From Streptomyces sp. CB01373 (GTDB taxonomy: Bacteria > Actinomycetota > Actinomycetes > Streptomycetales > Streptomycetaceae): 64,000 nucleotides of DNA. This document shows, piece after piece, positions 35,793 through 47,194 of this stretch. The position numbers were made by a program, and so were the translations under genes. The notes beneath the pieces are model-generated. The model made no database searches, was not told where the DNA came from, and saw only the letters and a program-made list of their open reading frames with translations. Positions within the stretch are counted from its first letter, which is position 1, and each line of letters starts with the position of its first letter. The DNA lies in the NCBI RefSeq assembly GCF_002803075.1, contig NZ_NNBK01000008.1, forward strand, positions 247,538 through 311,537, in the 5' to 3' direction.

Positions 35793-37255
35793 GGAAGGCG
35801 CTGCGCCGTTTCCGTGCGCTGCCGATCCGCTCCCGGCTGGCACTGCTGGTGGCGGCGGCAGTGGCCTTCGCGGTCGCGGCCGTCTCCCTCACCTGCTGGT
35901 TCATCGTCCAGGGGAACCTTTACGACGACGTCGACAACCGGCTCCTGAGCTACGGCAGGGTGTCCGCCAGCACGGCTTCCTCCCTGGCGGCCAACTGCTC
36001 GCAGACGACCGACCACGCGCCGGGCGACATGCAGCGCTCCTACCTCTACGTGCAGTTGGTGACGGTCCAGGGCAAGTTCTGCGTGGACAGCCGGTCCCCG
36101 GGCGTCATGAAGGTCACCTCCGTGGACAAGGAGGTCGCCGGCGACCCCGACCTGCGCGAGCGCACCCTCCACACCACCACCGACACCAAGGGCAACAACG
36201 TCCGCGTGATCACCGTCGGCGTCCCGATGGGCCCCGGCCCCAACGCCGACGCGTACCCGGGCATCGCCTTCATGCTCGGGGTGTCCCTGACGGACACCGA
36301 GAACACCCTCAACGACCTCGCGCTGCTGCTCCTGTTCGTCTCCGGCGTGGGGGTCGTCGGCGCCGGAGCGGCCGGCCTCGCCGTGGCCCGCGCCGGGCTG
36401 CGCCCCGTGGACAAGCTGACCGAGGCGGTGGAGCACGTCGCGCGCACCGAGGACCTGACGATCCGCATCCCCGTGGAGGACGACAGCGAGGACGAGGTCG
36501 CCCGGCTGTCCCGCTCCTTCAACTCCATGACCTCCTCCCTGGCCAGCTCCCGCGACCTCCAGCAGCAGCTGATCGCGGACGCCGGTCACGAACTGCGCAC
36601 CCCGCTCACCTCGCTGCGGACGAACATCGAACTCCTCACGCGCAGCGAGGAGACGGGCCGCCCGCTCCCCGAGGGCGACCGCAAGGCACTGCTCGCCTCG
36701 GTCAAGGCGCAGATGACGGAACTTGCCTCGCTGATCGGCGACTTGCAGGAGCTGTCGCGCTCGGACGGGCAGCGCGGCGAACGCGTCCAGGTGATCGCCC
36801 TGCAGGACACCGTGGAGGCGGCGCTGGGCCGCGCCCGGCTCCGCGGCCCCGAGCTGACGATAACGACGGCGCTGGACCCCTGGTTCGTACGGGCGGAGCC
36901 CTCGGCGCTGGAGCGGGCGATCGTCAACATCCTCGACAACGCGGTGAAGTTCAGCCCCAGGGACGGCACGATCGACGTCGTCCTGAGCCAGGGCGTCCTC
37001 ACCGTGCGCGACCACGGGCCAGGCATCCCCGCCGACGAACTCCCCCATGTCTTCGACCGCTTCTGGCGCTCCCCGAGCGCCCGCGCCCTGCCCGGCTCGG
37101 GACTCGGCCTGTCCATCGTCGCCCGCACCGTCGAGCGGGCCGGCGGCGAGGTGACGCTGACCCCGGCCGAGGGCGGCGGCACGGTGGCGACGGTCCGGCT
37201 GCCGGGAGCGCCCGTTCCGCCCCCGGAGACACCTGGTGCCACCGAGGCCCGCTGA
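35789..37255 (+). CDS. cssS: Sensor histidine kinase (CssS-like)
   Basis: A 488-residue membrane kinase. It has a first span (about 17-40), an extracellular sensor (about 41-170, with two Cys in AANCSQTT and GKFCVDS that could form a disulfide), and a second span (about 172-200). A HAMP domain follows, then HisKA with the phospho-His in [14 protein letters not shown] (about 268). The HATPase has [16 protein letters not shown] and GSGLGLSIV. It starts at GTG 35789, coupled to cssR. The partner is the upstream regulator; the stimulus is probably envelope protein stress. Confidence 0.9.
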
Positions 37256-37297
37256 AGCCCCGGTCACCCCGCGAGGGAACCCCTTACCCTCATATCC

Positions 37298-38218
37298 ATG
37301 ACCAGCGACGACACCGCACCGCCCGCCCGTTCCCTGCAGACCCTCGCCGAGCTCGGCCCGGAACAGGCCGAAGCCGTGCTCGCACTGCTGGAGGCGGCCG
37401 CCCGCGTCGACGAGCGGCAGGCGGTGTCCGAACAGGGCCGGCTCCAGTTGCGGGGCGGCGCCCGCGCGGGGGTGTCCCACCTGCTGCTGTCCGTCGACGG
37501 CGAACTCGTCGGCTACGCGCAACTGGAGGACACCGATCCGGTGGAGGCGCCCGCCGCCGAGCTGGTCGTCCACCCCGAGCACCGCGGGCACGGGCACGGG
37601 CGGGCGCTCGGGTCCGCGCTGCTGGCCACGTCCGGCAAGCGGCTGCGGGTGTGGGCGCACGGGGGACAGTCCGCCGCCCGCCATCTGGCTCAGGTCCTCG
37701 GGCTCACGCTGTTCCGCGAACTGCGGCAGATGCGGCGGCCGTTGACGGACCTCGACCTGCCCGAACCGGCACTGCCCGAGGGCGTGACGGTACGGGCCTT
37801 CGTGCCCGGCCGCGACGACGCCGCATGGCTCGCCGTGAACGCGGAGGCCTTCGCCCACCACCCCGAGCAGGGCTCGCTCACCCAGCGCGACCTCGACGAC
37901 CGCATGGCGCAGCCGTGGTTCGACCCGCAGGGGTTCTTCCTCGCCGAGCGCGACGGCCGGCTGGTCGGCTTCCACTGGACCAAGGTGCACCGGGAGGAGC
38001 GCCTCGGCGAGGTGTACGTCCTCGGCGTCCGCCCCGGCGCCCAGGGCGGCGGCCTCGGCAAGGCCCTCACCCTCATCGGCCTGCGCCACCTGGCCGCGCA
38101 GGGCCTGCCGACGGCGATGCTGTACGTCGACGCCGACAACAAGGCGGCGGTCTCGGTCTACGAGCGCCTGGGCTTCACCACGTACGAAACCGACCTCATG
38201 TACCGCACGGAAACGTGA
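37298..38218 (+). CDS. mshD: Mycothiol synthase (acetyl-CoA:Cys-GlcN-Ins acetyltransferase)
   Basis: Last enzyme of mycothiol synthesis. It has 306 residues with two tandem GNAT domains. The C-terminal active one has [22 protein letters not shown] (acetyl-CoA loop, about 240-260) and the N-terminal one has [39 protein letters not shown] near the C-terminus is characteristic. Length matches the family (about 300-315). It stands between cssS and ppk with its own short upstream gap. It complements mshA at the other end of the window. Confidence 0.94.
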   Translation: MTSDDTAPPARSLQTLAELGPEQAEAVLALLEAAARVDERQAVSEQGRLQLRGGARAGVSHLLLSVDGELVGYAQLEDTDPVEAPAAELVVHPEHRGHGHGRALGSALLATSGKRLRVWAHGGQSAARHLAQVLGLTLFRELRQMRRPLTDLDLPEPALPEGVTVRAFVPGRDDAAWLAVNAEAFAHHPEQGSLTQRDLDDRMAQPWFDPQGFFLAERDGRLVGFHWTKVHREERLGEVYVLGVRPGAQGGGLGKALTLIGLRHLAAQGLPTAMLYVDADNKAAVSVYERLGFTTYETDLMYRTET

Positions 38219-38408
38219 TCCTCGGGGCCGCCTTCCGGTGTCCCTCACGTCATGTGGCCGTAACCGGCGGTTCAGACGGTCTTGCGACGCTCGGGCGGTG
38301 AAGCCCGCCGCGCCAGAGCCCGAGCCGCCCCGGGAGGCGACCGCCGCCGCGCTCCCGCGCGTGCCGTTCGACGCGCCTGTCCCGCCGCAGGCGCGGAAGA
38401 ATAGGTTC

Positions 38409-40697
38409 ATGAGGCAGCCAGACACCCAGGCAGCGCAGACCCCGCCGGCTCCCGCCGACCGCGTGGGAGCCCTCGCGGGCCCCGCCACCACACAGCACCC
38501 GCAGCCCTCCGTGGGCTCCATCGCCGCGCACCGCCCGCACACCGTGGCGGCCACGGTCTCCGACCTGGAACCGGACATCGACGCCGACCTCGACGGTTAC
38601 GTGGAGGCACCGGTCGAGGGGGAACAGCTGCCGCAGGGCCGTTTCCTGGACCGGGAGCGCAGCTGGCTCGCCTTCAACGAGCGCGTCCTCGAACTCGCCG
38701 AGGACCCAGCCACCCCCCTGCTGGAACGCGCGAACTTCCTCGCGATCTTCGCCAGCAACCTGGACGAGTTCTTCATGGTCCGGGTCGCGGGACTGAAGCG
38801 CCGCATCGCCACCGGCGTGGCCACCCGGTCCGCCTCCGGGCTGCAGCCGCGCGAGGTGCTGGAGATGATCTGGGCCCGCTCGCGCGAGCTCATGGCCCGG
38901 CACGCCGCCTGCTACCACGAGGACGTCGCCCCCGCACTCGCGGAGGCGGGCATCCACCTGGTCCGCTGGAGCGAGCTCACGGAGAAGGAGCAGGCCCGCC
39001 TGTTCACGCTCTTCAGGCAGCGCATCTTCCCCGTGCTGACCCCCCTGGCCGTCGACCCCGCGCACCCGTTCCCGTACATCTCCGGCCTGTCCCTGAACCT
39101 GGCCGTGGTCGTGCGCAACCCGGTCACCGGCCACCGCCACTTCGCCCGCGTCAAGGTGCCGCCGCTGCTGTCCCGCTTCCTGGAGAGCTCCCCGGGCCGC
39201 TACGTCCCCCTGGAGGACGTCATCGCGGCCCACCTGGAGGAGCTGTTCCCGGGCATGGAGGTGCTGGAGCACCACACCTTCCGGCTCACCCGCAACGAGG
39301 ACCTCGAGGTCGAGGAGGACGACGCCGAGAACCTGCTCCAGGCCCTGGAGAAGGAGCTCATGCGGCGCCGCTTCGGGCCGCCGGTGCGCCTGGAGGTCGA
39401 GGAGTCCGTCGACCGCGAGGTGCTCGACCTGCTGGTGCGCGAGCTGAAGATCAGCGAGGCCGAGGTCTACCCGCTGCCCGGCCCCCTGGACCTCACCGGC
39501 CTCTTCCGCATCCACGGCCTCGACCGGCCCGAGCTGAAGTACCCGAAGTTCGTCGCCGGCACCCACCGGGACCTGGCGGAGGTGGAGTCCGCCACGCCAC
39601 CCGACATCTTCACCGCCCTGCGCAGCCGCGACGTGCTCCTGCACCACCCCTACGACTCCTTCTCGACCTCCGTGCAGGCCTTCCTCGAACAGGCCGCCGC
39701 CGACCCGGACGTCCTCGCGATCAAGCAGACCCTGTACCGGACCTCCGGCGACTCCCCCATAGTCGACGCGCTCATCGACGCCGCCGAGTCCGGCAAGCAG
39801 GTCCTCGTCCTGGTCGAGATCAAGGCCCGCTTCGACGAGCACGCCAACATCAAGTGGGCGCGCAAGCTGGAGGAGGCCGGCTGCCACGTCGTCTACGGAC
39901 TGGTCGGCCTGAAGACCCACTGCAAGCTGTCCCTGGTGGTGCGCCAGGAGGGCGACGACACCCTGCGGCGCTACAGCCACGTCGGCACCGGCAACTACCA
40001 CCCGAAGACCGCCCGCCTCTACGAGGACCTCGGCCTGCTCACCGCGGACCCGCAGGTCGGCGCGGACCTGTCCGACCTGTTCAACCGCCTCTCCGGCTAC
40101 TCCCGCCGCGAGACCTACCGCCGGCTGCTGGTCGCCCCCAAGTCCCTGCGCGACGGGCTGATCTCCCGCATCACCAAGGAGATCCAGCACCACCGCGCCG
40201 GACGCCCGGCCGTCATCCGCATCAAGGTGAACTCGATGGTCGACGAGGCGGTCGTCGACGCGCTCTACCGCGCCTCCCAGGCCGGCGTCCCGGTCGACGT
40301 GTGGGTGCGCGGCATCTGCGCCCTGCGCCCCGGCGTGCCCGGCCTGTCGGAGAACATCCGCGTCCGCTCGGTCCTCGGCCGCTTCCTCGAACACTCCCGG
40401 GTCTTCGTCTTCGGCAACGGCGGCGAGTCCGAGGTGTGGATCGGCAGCGCCGACATGATGCACCGCAACCTCGACCGCCGTATCGAGGCCCTGGTCCGGG
40501 TCACCGACCCGGCCCACCGGGCAGCCCTCAACCGGCTGCTGGAGACCGGCATGTCCGACACCACCTCCTCCTGGCACCTCGGCCCGGACGGCGAGTGGAC
40601 CCGGTACGCGACCGACTCGGACGGCCAGCCCCTGCGCAACGTCCAGGAGATGCTCATAGACGCCCGGAGGCGCCGGCGTGGCACAGCAACACCTTGA
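38409..40697 (+). CDS. ppk: Polyphosphate kinase
   Basis: Reversible ATP/polyphosphate phosphotransferase. It has 762 residues from the ATG at 38409; an in-frame GTG at 38298 would give 799. The N-terminal domain has [20 protein letters not shown]. The C-terminal phospholipase-D-like domains carry [12 protein letters not shown] and [22 protein letters not shown] with catalytic His residues. The Ala/Pro-rich first 60 residues vary among species. It heads an operon with a CHAD protein (20-base overlap) and a Nudix hydrolase. Streptomycete ppk is PhoP-regulated, but I could not place a convincing PHO box. Confidence 0.95.
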   Translation: MRQPDTQAAQTPPAPADRVGALAGPATTQHPQPSVGSIAAHRPHTVAATVSDLEPDIDADLDGYVEAPVEGEQLPQGRFLDRERSWLAFNERVLELAEDPATPLLERANFLAIFASNLDEFFMVRVAGLKRRIATGVATRSASGLQPREVLEMIWARSRELMARHAACYHEDVAPALAEAGIHLVRWSELTEKEQARLFTLFRQRIFPVLTPLAVDPAHPFPYISGLSLNLAVVVRNPVTGHRHFARVKVPPLLSRFLESSPGRYVPLEDVIAAHLEELFPGMEVLEHHTFRLTRNEDLEVEEDDAENLLQALEKELMRRRFGPPVRLEVEESVDREVLDLLVRELKISEAEVYPLPGPLDLTGLFRIHGLDRPELKYPKFVAGTHRDLAEVESATPPDIFTALRSRDVLLHHPYDSFSTSVQAFLEQAAADPDVLAIKQTLYRTSGDSPIVDALIDAAESGKQVLVLVEIKARFDEHANIKWARKLEEAGCHVVYGLVGLKTHCKLSLVVRQEGDDTLRRYSHVGTGNYHPKTARLYEDLGLLTADPQVGADLSDLFNRLSGYSRRETYRRLLVAPKSLRDGLISRITKEIQHHRAGRPAVIRIKVNSMVDEAVVDALYRASQAGVPVDVWVRGICALRPGVPGLSENIRVRSVLGRFLEHSRVFVFGNGGESEVWIGSADMMHRNLDRRIEALVRVTDPAHRAALNRLLETGMSDTTSSWHLGPDGEWTRYATDSDGQPLRNVQEMLIDARRRRRGTATP

Positions 40698-41769
40698 CCC
40701 GACGGACTCCACGGCCGTGAGCTCCCCCGAGCCGCCGACCGCGCCGGAGCCGGGCGGTGCCCCCACCGCCGAAGCCCTCGCGTGCTATCTGCGGGCCCAG
40801 GCCACGGAGTTCCTCCGCGCGCTGCGCCTGCACCGCGAGACCGGCGGCGCGGGGCACGGCACGGAGGAGTCCGTCGACGCCGCGCGCGCCCTGCGCCGCT
40901 CGGCCCGCCGCATCAGCGGCACCGCGCACACCTTCCGCCCCCTGCTCGACGAGACCTGGTCGGCGGAGCTGTGCCCGGAACTGGCCTGGCTGTCCGGCAC
41001 CCTGGCCCGTGAACACGCCTGCCAGGCCTGCCTGGAGCGGCTGCTGCTCGCCCTGCACCGGCTCTCCGGCACCGCGGTCCTCCCCGCCCAGCCCACCGAG
41101 GAGGCCGCGGGCGGCCGCGGAGCCGACCGCGGCAACCTCACCGTGGGCGCGGCGAAGGCGGGCGCCCTGCTGGAGCGTCAGCTCACCCTGGCCCGGACCC
41201 GCGCGCACTCGACCGCCCTCCAGGCGCTGGGCTCCGCGCGCTTCCACGCCGTCGCGGACAAGGTGGCCGTCCTCGCCAGCGACGTCCCCCTCGCCCCCGG
41301 CGCCGCCGCCATGGACCTGACTCCCCTGGCCGCCGCAGCCCGGGAGCGCCTGACGGACGCCGTCGCCGCCCTCCCGCTCGTCACCGCGGGCAGCCCGTAC
41401 AACGCGGAGGCCCTGATCCACGGCCTCTCCCCTGACCCGGCCCCGCACCCGCAGGACGCCCCCTGGCACCAGGTCCGCCTGCTGCTGCGCCTGCACCGGT
41501 ACGCGCGCGAGGTGCTCGACGGAGCCGGGGGTCAGCTCGGGGGATCGTCCGCGCACGTACGGCTGTCGGCGGCCGGGCAGGCCCTCGACCGGCACCGCGA
41601 CGCCTCGGAGGCGGCGGCCGCGGCGGCCGCGGCGGCCCGCACCCCGCGCATCGCCCCGGCGACGGCGTACGCGCTCGGCGTGCTGCACGCGGACCAGCGC
41701 CACGAGGTGGAGGCGGCCAGGTTCGCCTTCCAGCAGGCGTGGCAGAAGCAGGCCGTGGGTGCCGGCTGA
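40678..41769 (+). CDS. CHAD domain protein (polyphosphate-associated)
   Basis: A 363-residue helical protein with the CHAD pattern of paired conserved His/Arg/Lys (for example [27 protein letters not shown] near residues 62-88) in two four-helix bundles. CHAD domains bind polyphosphate in a basic channel. Its GTG start lies inside the last codons of ppk (20-base overlap), so both proteins are made from one message. It probably tethers polyphosphate or assists Ppk. Confidence 0.9.
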   Translation: MAQQHLDPTDSTAVSSPEPPTAPEPGGAPTAEALACYLRAQATEFLRALRLHRETGGAGHGTEESVDAARALRRSARRISGTAHTFRPLLDETWSAELCPELAWLSGTLAREHACQACLERLLLALHRLSGTAVLPAQPTEEAAGGRGADRGNLTVGAAKAGALLERQLTLARTRAHSTALQALGSARFHAVADKVAVLASDVPLAPGAAAMDLTPLAAAARERLTDAVAALPLVTAGSPYNAEALIHGLSPDPAPHPQDAPWHQVRLLLRLHRYAREVLDGAGGQLGGSSAHVRLSAAGQALDRHRDASEAAAAAAAAARTPRIAPATAYALGVLHADQRHEVEAARFAFQQAWQKQAVGAG

Positions 41770-41797
41770 CCGCCGGCTGACAGGACGGGACGCACCG

Positions 41798-42226
41798 GTG
41801 ACCGACCTCGACCCGAACCGCACGCCCGTCCTGGCGGCAGGCTGCGTGCTGTGGCGCCGCTCGACGCCGGACGGCGCACTGCGGCTGTGCCTGGTCCACC
41901 GACCGAAGTACGACGACTGGTCCCACCCCAAGGGCAAGCTCAAGCGCGGTGAGGACCCGCTCGCGGGCGCCGTGCGCGAGGTGGCGGAGGAGACGGGCTA
42001 CACCGCCGTTCCCGGCGCCGAGCTGTCCACCGTGACCTACATGGTGCGCGGCCGGCCCAAGCAGGTCCGCTACTGGGCCGCCGAGGCCGCGACGGGCGGC
42101 TTCACCCCCAACAAGGAGGTGGACCGCATCCTGTGGCTGCCGCCGGAAGAGGCCCGGAAGCGGCTCACCCAGTTCCGCGACCGCGAGCTGCTCGACGAAC
42201 TGACGGCGGCGCTGCGCCTCGGCTGA
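41798..42226 (+). CDS. Nudix hydrolase (MutT-like)
   Basis: A 142-residue nucleotide or polyphosphate hydrolase with a full Nudix box at about residues 45-67: G-x5-E-x7-REVAEETGY. The family resembles the Nudix half of mycobacterial MutT1, but the histidine-phosphatase domain of MutT1 is missing. The position after ppk and CHAD suggests action on diadenosine polyphosphate, PPi or 8-oxo-dGTP; the substrate is not determined. I chose the GTG at 41798. It follows CHAD by 28 bases. Confidence 0.88.
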   Translation: MTDLDPNRTPVLAAGCVLWRRSTPDGALRLCLVHRPKYDDWSHPKGKLKRGEDPLAGAVREVAEETGYTAVPGAELSTVTYMVRGRPKQVRYWAAEAATGGFTPNKEVDRILWLPPEEARKRLTQFRDRELLDELTAALRLG

Positions 42227-42241
42227 GCGTGCCGGTGCCGG

Positions 42242-42451
42242 TCAGGCGCCGCCCTCGTGCCCCAGCGCGTCCGCGCGGGCGAGGCTGCGGGCCCGGCGGG
42301 CCGGCCCGCGCCAGCCGCAGGTACAGCGGGCCAGACAGAAGCGGCCCTGTTCGACTGTCGCCGCGCGGTGTCCCACGGCGTCCCGGTTCCCGCAGTCCTC
42401 CTGGGTGGGGCTCAGGCCCTCATGCTGCACCACGACGACAAATGTACCCAC
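42242..42451 (-). CDS. Small Cys-rich protein (putative zinc-binding)
   Basis: A 69-residue ORF with GTG at 42451. It begins VGTFVVVVQHEGLSPTQ, then EDC, and has FCLARCTCGWRGPARRARS, with four Cys in total and several His. This Cys-x3-Cys-x-Cys-Gly-Trp arrangement recurs, from memory, in small streptomycete proteins of unknown function. It converges on the Nudix gene, 15 bases apart. No convincing ribosome site is visible, so start and even expression are uncertain. Confidence 0.6.
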   Translation of the reverse strand: MGTFVVVVQHEGLSPTQEDCGNRDAVGHRAATVEQGRFCLARCTCGWRGPARRARSLARADALGHEGGA

Positions 42452-42576
42452 GCCAGGTGAACGGGACGTTACGGCCGCCCGTCGATCGGGTGCGTGCGTG
42501 ACGGGGGCCACCCACTCGTCGTTGACGGGACGACAGGGACCCATGACGGACGTGGCAGCTGGGGGTAGGCAGGGCG

Positions 42577-43458
42577 ATGGCGGTGCGGCGGCGGCTGGGT
42601 GTCCCTCCTGCTCGTGCTCGGGTGAGGCCGGGCGGCGCGCGCGCCGGGACGGGCGGCGCGGTGCTCGCGGCGGCCGTCCTGGCCGGGGCGTGCGCCACCG
42701 GATGCTCCGGCGGCGCGGACGCCGAGGACGCGCGCGCCGCGACCGATCCGGTGCAGGCCCTGCGCCAGGCGCCGGACGTGCTGCTGCAGGCGGGCAGCGC
42801 GCAGACCCGTACGTCGATGGAGATGGCCACCGGCGGGACCCGGGTGACGATCCGCGGCGAGGGCGGCTACGACTTCCGCGGACAGCGCGGGCAGCTGACA
42901 CTGGTGCTGCCGCAGAACCCGACCGGGGCCGCCGAGCACGTGCCGCTCACCGAGCTCCTCGCTCCGGGCGCGCTGTACATGAAGAACCGGGGAGCGGGCG
43001 TGCCGCCCGACAAGTGGGTGCGGGTGGACACGGCCACGCTCGTCGACGGCAACCTGGTCACCGGCGGCGCCACCGACCCGTTCGCCGCCGCCGAGGTGCT
43101 GCGCGGCACCCGCACGGCGACGTACGTGGACCGGACGGAGGTCGCCGGAGTCCCGGTGCGGCACTACCGGGGCACGGCCGATCTCGCGCTGGCGGCGAAG
43201 AGCGCCACGGCGGCCGACGAGGCGGCGCTGACCGCGGCGGCGAAAGGGTTCGCCACGGCCTCGGTCCCGTTCGACGCCTACCTCGACGACCAGGGCCGCA
43301 TCCGCAAGCTCCGGCAGCGCTTCGCCTTCGTCAACGGGCAGCTCGGAAGCACTGTCGCCGTCTTCTCCACGACGCTGCTGTACGCCTTCGGCACCCCGGT
43401 GACCGTGACGCTGCCGCGGCCGCAGGACATCTACACCGGGCGGATCGCCGAGTCGTGA
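42577..43458 (+). CDS. Putative LppX/LprG-like lipoprotein
   Basis: A 293-residue exported protein. The basic N-terminus and hydrophobic stretch (about 25-42) lead to a Cys-containing region (AGACATGCSGG) with a plausible but imperfect lipobox. The mature part shows LppX_LprAFG-like features (VQALRQAPDVLLQAG...TRTSMEMATGG, GALYMKNRG, VRHYRGTADL), a fold that carries lipids to the envelope. The ATG at 42577 is used. Ligand and partner are unknown. Confidence 0.78.
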   Translation: MAVRRRLGVPPARARVRPGGARAGTGGAVLAAAVLAGACATGCSGGADAEDARAATDPVQALRQAPDVLLQAGSAQTRTSMEMATGGTRVTIRGEGGYDFRGQRGQLTLVLPQNPTGAAEHVPLTELLAPGALYMKNRGAGVPPDKWVRVDTATLVDGNLVTGGATDPFAAAEVLRGTRTATYVDRTEVAGVPVRHYRGTADLALAAKSATAADEAALTAAAKGFATASVPFDAYLDDQGRIRKLRQRFAFVNGQLGSTVAVFSTTLLYAFGTPVTVTLPRPQDIYTGRIAES

Positions 43459-43587
43459 GCCGGGCCGGGACCCGAATGGTCCGGGAAAATGACCGGCGAA
43501 CTAGCCCTTTGGTGCCATGCGCCGCACACGGGCCGCTCCCTACGCTGGGAGCCGGCAGCGGCAGACGGCAGAGAAGAGGTGACGCGC

Positions 43588-43791
43588 GTGGCTCCGCTCG
43601 GCGGTACGGCGGTCCAGGACCACGTGGCCCTCGCCGAGATAGAGCTGTGCGGGGAGCTGATCATCGCGGCCTCGGCGGCCGAGGAGCGGCTCAGCCTGGA
43701 GAGCATCGACGAGGTGCTGCGGGTGGCCGAGGAGCGCGAGGCCGGCGCGGGCCGCAGAGCGCCGGGCGCCCGGCGGCCTCCCGGCCGGTGA
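43588..43791 (+). CDS. Conserved small protein of unknown function
   Basis: A 67-residue ORF with GTG at 43588 and GAGG 9 bases upstream. The core EIELCGELIIAASAAEERLSLESIDEVLRVAEE is helical and well formed; the last 18 residues are Arg/Gly/Pro-rich. I recall the same core in other streptomycetes next to csoR. No domain name known to me. Its stop lies 3 bases from the csoR stop on the other strand. Confidence 0.68.
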   Translation: MAPLGGTAVQDHVALAEIELCGELIIAASAAEERLSLESIDEVLRVAEEREAGAGRRAPGARRPPGR

Positions 43792-43794
43792 GCC

Positions 43795-44148
43795 TCAGGT
43801 GCGCAGCAGCCGTCCGATCGCCTTCGTGGCCTCCTCCACCTTCGCGTCGATCTCCGATCCGCCCTTGAGGGCCGCGTCGGCGACGCAGTGCCGCAGGTGC
43901 TCCTCCAGCAGTTGCAGGGCGAAGGACTGCAGTGCCTTGGTGGAGGCGGACACCTGGGTGAGTATGTCGATGCAGTAGACGTCCTCGTCGACCATCCGCT
44001 GGAGCCCGCGGATCTGGCCCTCGATCCGGCGGAGCCGCTTGAGGTGCTCGTCCTTCTGCTTGTGGTAACCGTGCGTGACGGGCTCGTGCCCGGTGATTCC
44101 GCTCACGTTCTCGGAGGGCGCCGTCGCGCCGGCCTCGGTGGTCGTCAT
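43795..44148 (-). CDS. csoR: Copper-sensing repressor CsoR
   Basis: A 117-residue four-helix repressor that releases DNA on Cu(I) binding and controls copper efflux genes. The Cu ligands are in place: Cys59 (DVYCID), His84 and Cys88 (EEHLRHC), with the spacing of S. lividans CsoR. An ATG at 44148 gives the usual MTTTEAG start. A canonical CsoR operator (44191-44207) lies 43 bp upstream, so it autoregulates. No copper exporter is adjacent; its targets must lie elsewhere. Confidence 0.95.
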   Translation of the reverse strand: MTTTEAGATAPSENVSGITGHEPVTHGYHKQKDEHLKRLRRIEGQIRGLQRMVDEDVYCIDILTQVSASTKALQSFALQLLEEHLRHCVADAALKGGSEIDAKVEEATKAIGRLLRT

Positions 44149-44190
44149 CGCGTCCTCGCTCCCGTAAATCTCGGCACACACCGAGGAGAC

Positions 44191-44207
44191 ATACCCCTGG
44201 CGGGTAT
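44191..44207. promoter_or_regulatory. CsoR operator
   Basis: ATACCC-CTGGC-GGGTAT is an inverted repeat matching the CsoR-binding consensus of streptomycetes. Its position between csoR and the divergent PhoU-like gene suggests autoregulation of csoR. Confidence 0.85.
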
Positions 44208-44363
44208 ATCGTAACGAATTCTGCCGGGTACCGGCAGCCTTGGCATGCCCCCGTGCGGAGCAGGGCAGGTCATGGGCGACACTGGGGGACGACCCCTTAG
44301 CCGTGGCCGGATGATGCGCTTACCATCACCCTGACCCCAACCGAAGCACCCCGAGGACCCCAC

Positions 44364-44984
44364 GTGCGCTTTCGTCTGACCCCCAGGGAGACGAGCTTCT
44401 ACGACATGTTCGCCGCATCCGCGGACAACATCGTCACGGGCTCGAAACTCCTGATGGAACTGCTCGGGGCGGACACCTCCGCCCGGGCCGAGATCGCAGA
44501 GCGTATGCGGGCCGCGGAACACGCGGGTGACGACGCCACGCATGCGATCTTCCACCAGCTGAACTCCTCGTTCATCACGCCCTTCGACCGCGAGGACATC
44601 TACTCCCTCGCGTCGTCCCTCGACGACATCATGGACTTCATGGAGGAGGCCGTCGACCTGGTCGTCCTCTACAACGTCGAGGAACTGCCCAAGGGCGTCG
44701 AGCAGCAGATCGAGGTTCTGGCCAGGGCGGCGGAGCTGACGGCCGAGGCGATGCCGCACCTGCGGACCATGGACAACCTCACCGAGTACTGGATCGAGGT
44801 GAACCGCCTGGAGAACCAGGCGGACCAGATCCACCGCAAGCTGCTCGCGCACCTGTTCAACGGCAAGTACGACGCGATCGAGGTGCTGAAGCTCAAGCAG
44901 ATCGTGGACGTGCTGGAAGAGGCCGCGGACGCGTTCGAGCACGTGGCGAACACGGTGGAGACCATCGCGGTCAAGGAGTCCTGA
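44364..44984 (+). CDS. PhoU-like DUF47 protein, accessory to the Pit transporter
   Basis: A 206-residue all-helical DUF47 protein (RFRLTPRETSFYDMF at the start, DREDIYSLASSLDDIMDF with metal-binding acidic residues about 73-90). DUF47 genes commonly precede pit genes and are thought to gate phosphate flux. The GTG at 44364 is used. The next gene begins 7 bases after its stop. In S. coelicolor this pair (recalled as pap-pitH1) is under PhoP control. Confidence 0.92.
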   Translation: MRFRLTPRETSFYDMFAASADNIVTGSKLLMELLGADTSARAEIAERMRAAEHAGDDATHAIFHQLNSSFITPFDREDIYSLASSLDDIMDFMEEAVDLVVLYNVEELPKGVEQQIEVLARAAELTAEAMPHLRTMDNLTEYWIEVNRLENQADQIHRKLLAHLFNGKYDAIEVLKLKQIVDVLEEAADAFEHVANTVETIAVKES

Positions 44985-44991
44985 GGCGTCC

Positions 44992-45990
44992 ATGGACACC
45001 TTCGCTCTGATCCTGACCGTCCTGGTCGCTCTCGGCTTCGCCTACACCAACGGCTTCCACGACTCCGCCAACGCCATCGCGACCTCCGTGTCGACCCGGG
45101 CGCTCACCCCGCGCGCCGCGCTGGCCATGGCCGCCGCGATGAACCTCCTCGGTGCCTTCCTCGGCAGCGGGGTCGCCAAGACCGTCAGCGAGGGCCTGAT
45201 CCAGACGCCCACCGGCGGCAAGGGGATGGGCATCCTCTTCTCGGCCCTCCTCGGGGCCATCGTCTGGAACCTGGTCACCTGGTACTTCGGCCTTCCCTCG
45301 TCCTCCTCGCACGCGCTGTTCGGCGGCATGGTGGGCGCGGCCCTCGCGGGGGGTACGACGGTGTACTGGTCCGGCGTGCTCGACAAGGTCGTCACCCCGA
45401 TGTTCCTGTCCCCGGTGGTCGGTCTGATCGTCGGCTACCTGGTGATGACGACGATCATGTGGCTCTTCCGCAGGACCAACCCGCACAAGGCCAAACGCGG
45501 CTTCCGCATAGCCCAGACCGTGTCGGCGGCCGGCATGGCGCTCGGGCATGGCCTCCAGGACGCCCAGAAGACCATGGGTGTCGTGGTGATGGCGCTGGTC
45601 ATCGCCGATGTCGAGGACTACGGAGACCCGATCCCGGTGTGGGTGAAGCTGGTCTCCGCTCTCATGCTGTCGCTGGGCACCTACGCGGGCGGCTGGCGCA
45701 TCATGCGCACTCTGGGCCGCAAGATCATCGAACTGGACCCGCCGCAGGGTTTCGCCGCCGAGACCACCGGCGCGTCGATCATGTTCGCCACGGCGTACCT
45801 CTTCAAGGCGCCGATCTCCACGACCCATGTGATCACCTCGGCGATCATGGGCGTGGGCGCGACGAAGCGGGTCAACGCCGTCCGCTGGGGCGTGGCGAAG
45901 AACATCGTCCTGGGCTGGTTCATCACCATGCCGGCCGCGGCGGTCGTGGCGGCCTGCGCCTTCTGGCTGATCAAGCTGGCGTTCCTGTAG
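44992..45990 (+). CDS. pit: Low-affinity inorganic phosphate transporter (Pit family)
   Basis: A 332-residue inner-membrane metal-phosphate/proton symporter with about ten spans. The PiT repeats are seen as FAYTNGFHDSANAIATS (about 14-30) and the second copy GHGLQDAQKTMGVV (about 180-195). Length is shorter than E. coli PitA (about 500) but normal for actinobacterial Pit. It forms an operon with the DUF47 gene. Confidence 0.94.
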   Translation: MDTFALILTVLVALGFAYTNGFHDSANAIATSVSTRALTPRAALAMAAAMNLLGAFLGSGVAKTVSEGLIQTPTGGKGMGILFSALLGAIVWNLVTWYFGLPSSSSHALFGGMVGAALAGGTTVYWSGVLDKVVTPMFLSPVVGLIVGYLVMTTIMWLFRRTNPHKAKRGFRIAQTVSAAGMALGHGLQDAQKTMGVVVMALVIADVEDYGDPIPVWVKLVSALMLSLGTYAGGWRIMRTLGRKIIELDPPQGFAAETTGASIMFATAYLFKAPISTTHVITSAIMGVGATKRVNAVRWGVAKNIVLGWFITMPAAAVVAACAFWLIKLAFL

Positions 45991-46021
45991 CAGCCCGGCC
46001 CTGTGTGGTGACACTGGAACC

Positions 46022-46222
46022 ATGACGAGCAAGGCACTTCTCGAAGGCGGGCCGGAGGATCTCGCGGGCACCCTGGTGCCTGTGGTCCCTCCCGGACAGG
46101 AACTGAAGATCCCGCACCTCGGGGGATACGAGCACTACAAGGTCACCTCGCGCCACGAGGACAGCAAGGAAGGACAGGTCACCGTCTACCGGTGGTGGGA
46201 GCGCACCGAAGTCGCAGAGTGA
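46022..46222 (+). CDS. Small conserved protein downstream of pit
   Basis: A 66-residue soluble protein (LVPVVPPGQELKIPHLGGYEHYKV, then VTVYRWWERTEVAE) probably with a compact beta fold. It starts at ATG 46022, 31 bases after pit, and is followed by a strong terminator, so it ends the DUF47-pit transcript. It may belong to a small actinobacterial DUF family; function unknown. Confidence 0.78.
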   Translation: MTSKALLEGGPEDLAGTLVPVVPPGQELKIPHLGGYEHYKVTSRHEDSKEGQVTVYRWWERTEVAE

Positions 46223-46258
46223 GCGGCCGGGCGCGCACCCCGGCCGGTGAAAGCGTGC

Positions 46259-46290
46259 GGGCCCGCCCCCGGGAGCCGGGGGCGGGCCCT
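46259..46290. terminator. Bidirectional terminator between pit and pst operons
   Basis: Arms GGGCCCGCCCCC (46259-46270) and GGGGGCGGGCCC (46278-46289) pair perfectly over 12 bp with a 7-base loop, followed by TT. It sits between convergent transcription units. Confidence 0.85.
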
Positions 46291-46352
46291 TCTGCCACCT
46301 CGCAGTGGCACCGCCATGCAGCACCGCGAGGAATCCGGGGGGAGGACGTGCT

Positions 46353-47129
<777 letters not shown>

Positions 47130-47194
47130 GACTACTTCACTTCCAAAAGTCCGGGGGTCGCTGACAGGCCCCGCGCGGCAGCAGCCGCAGATCG

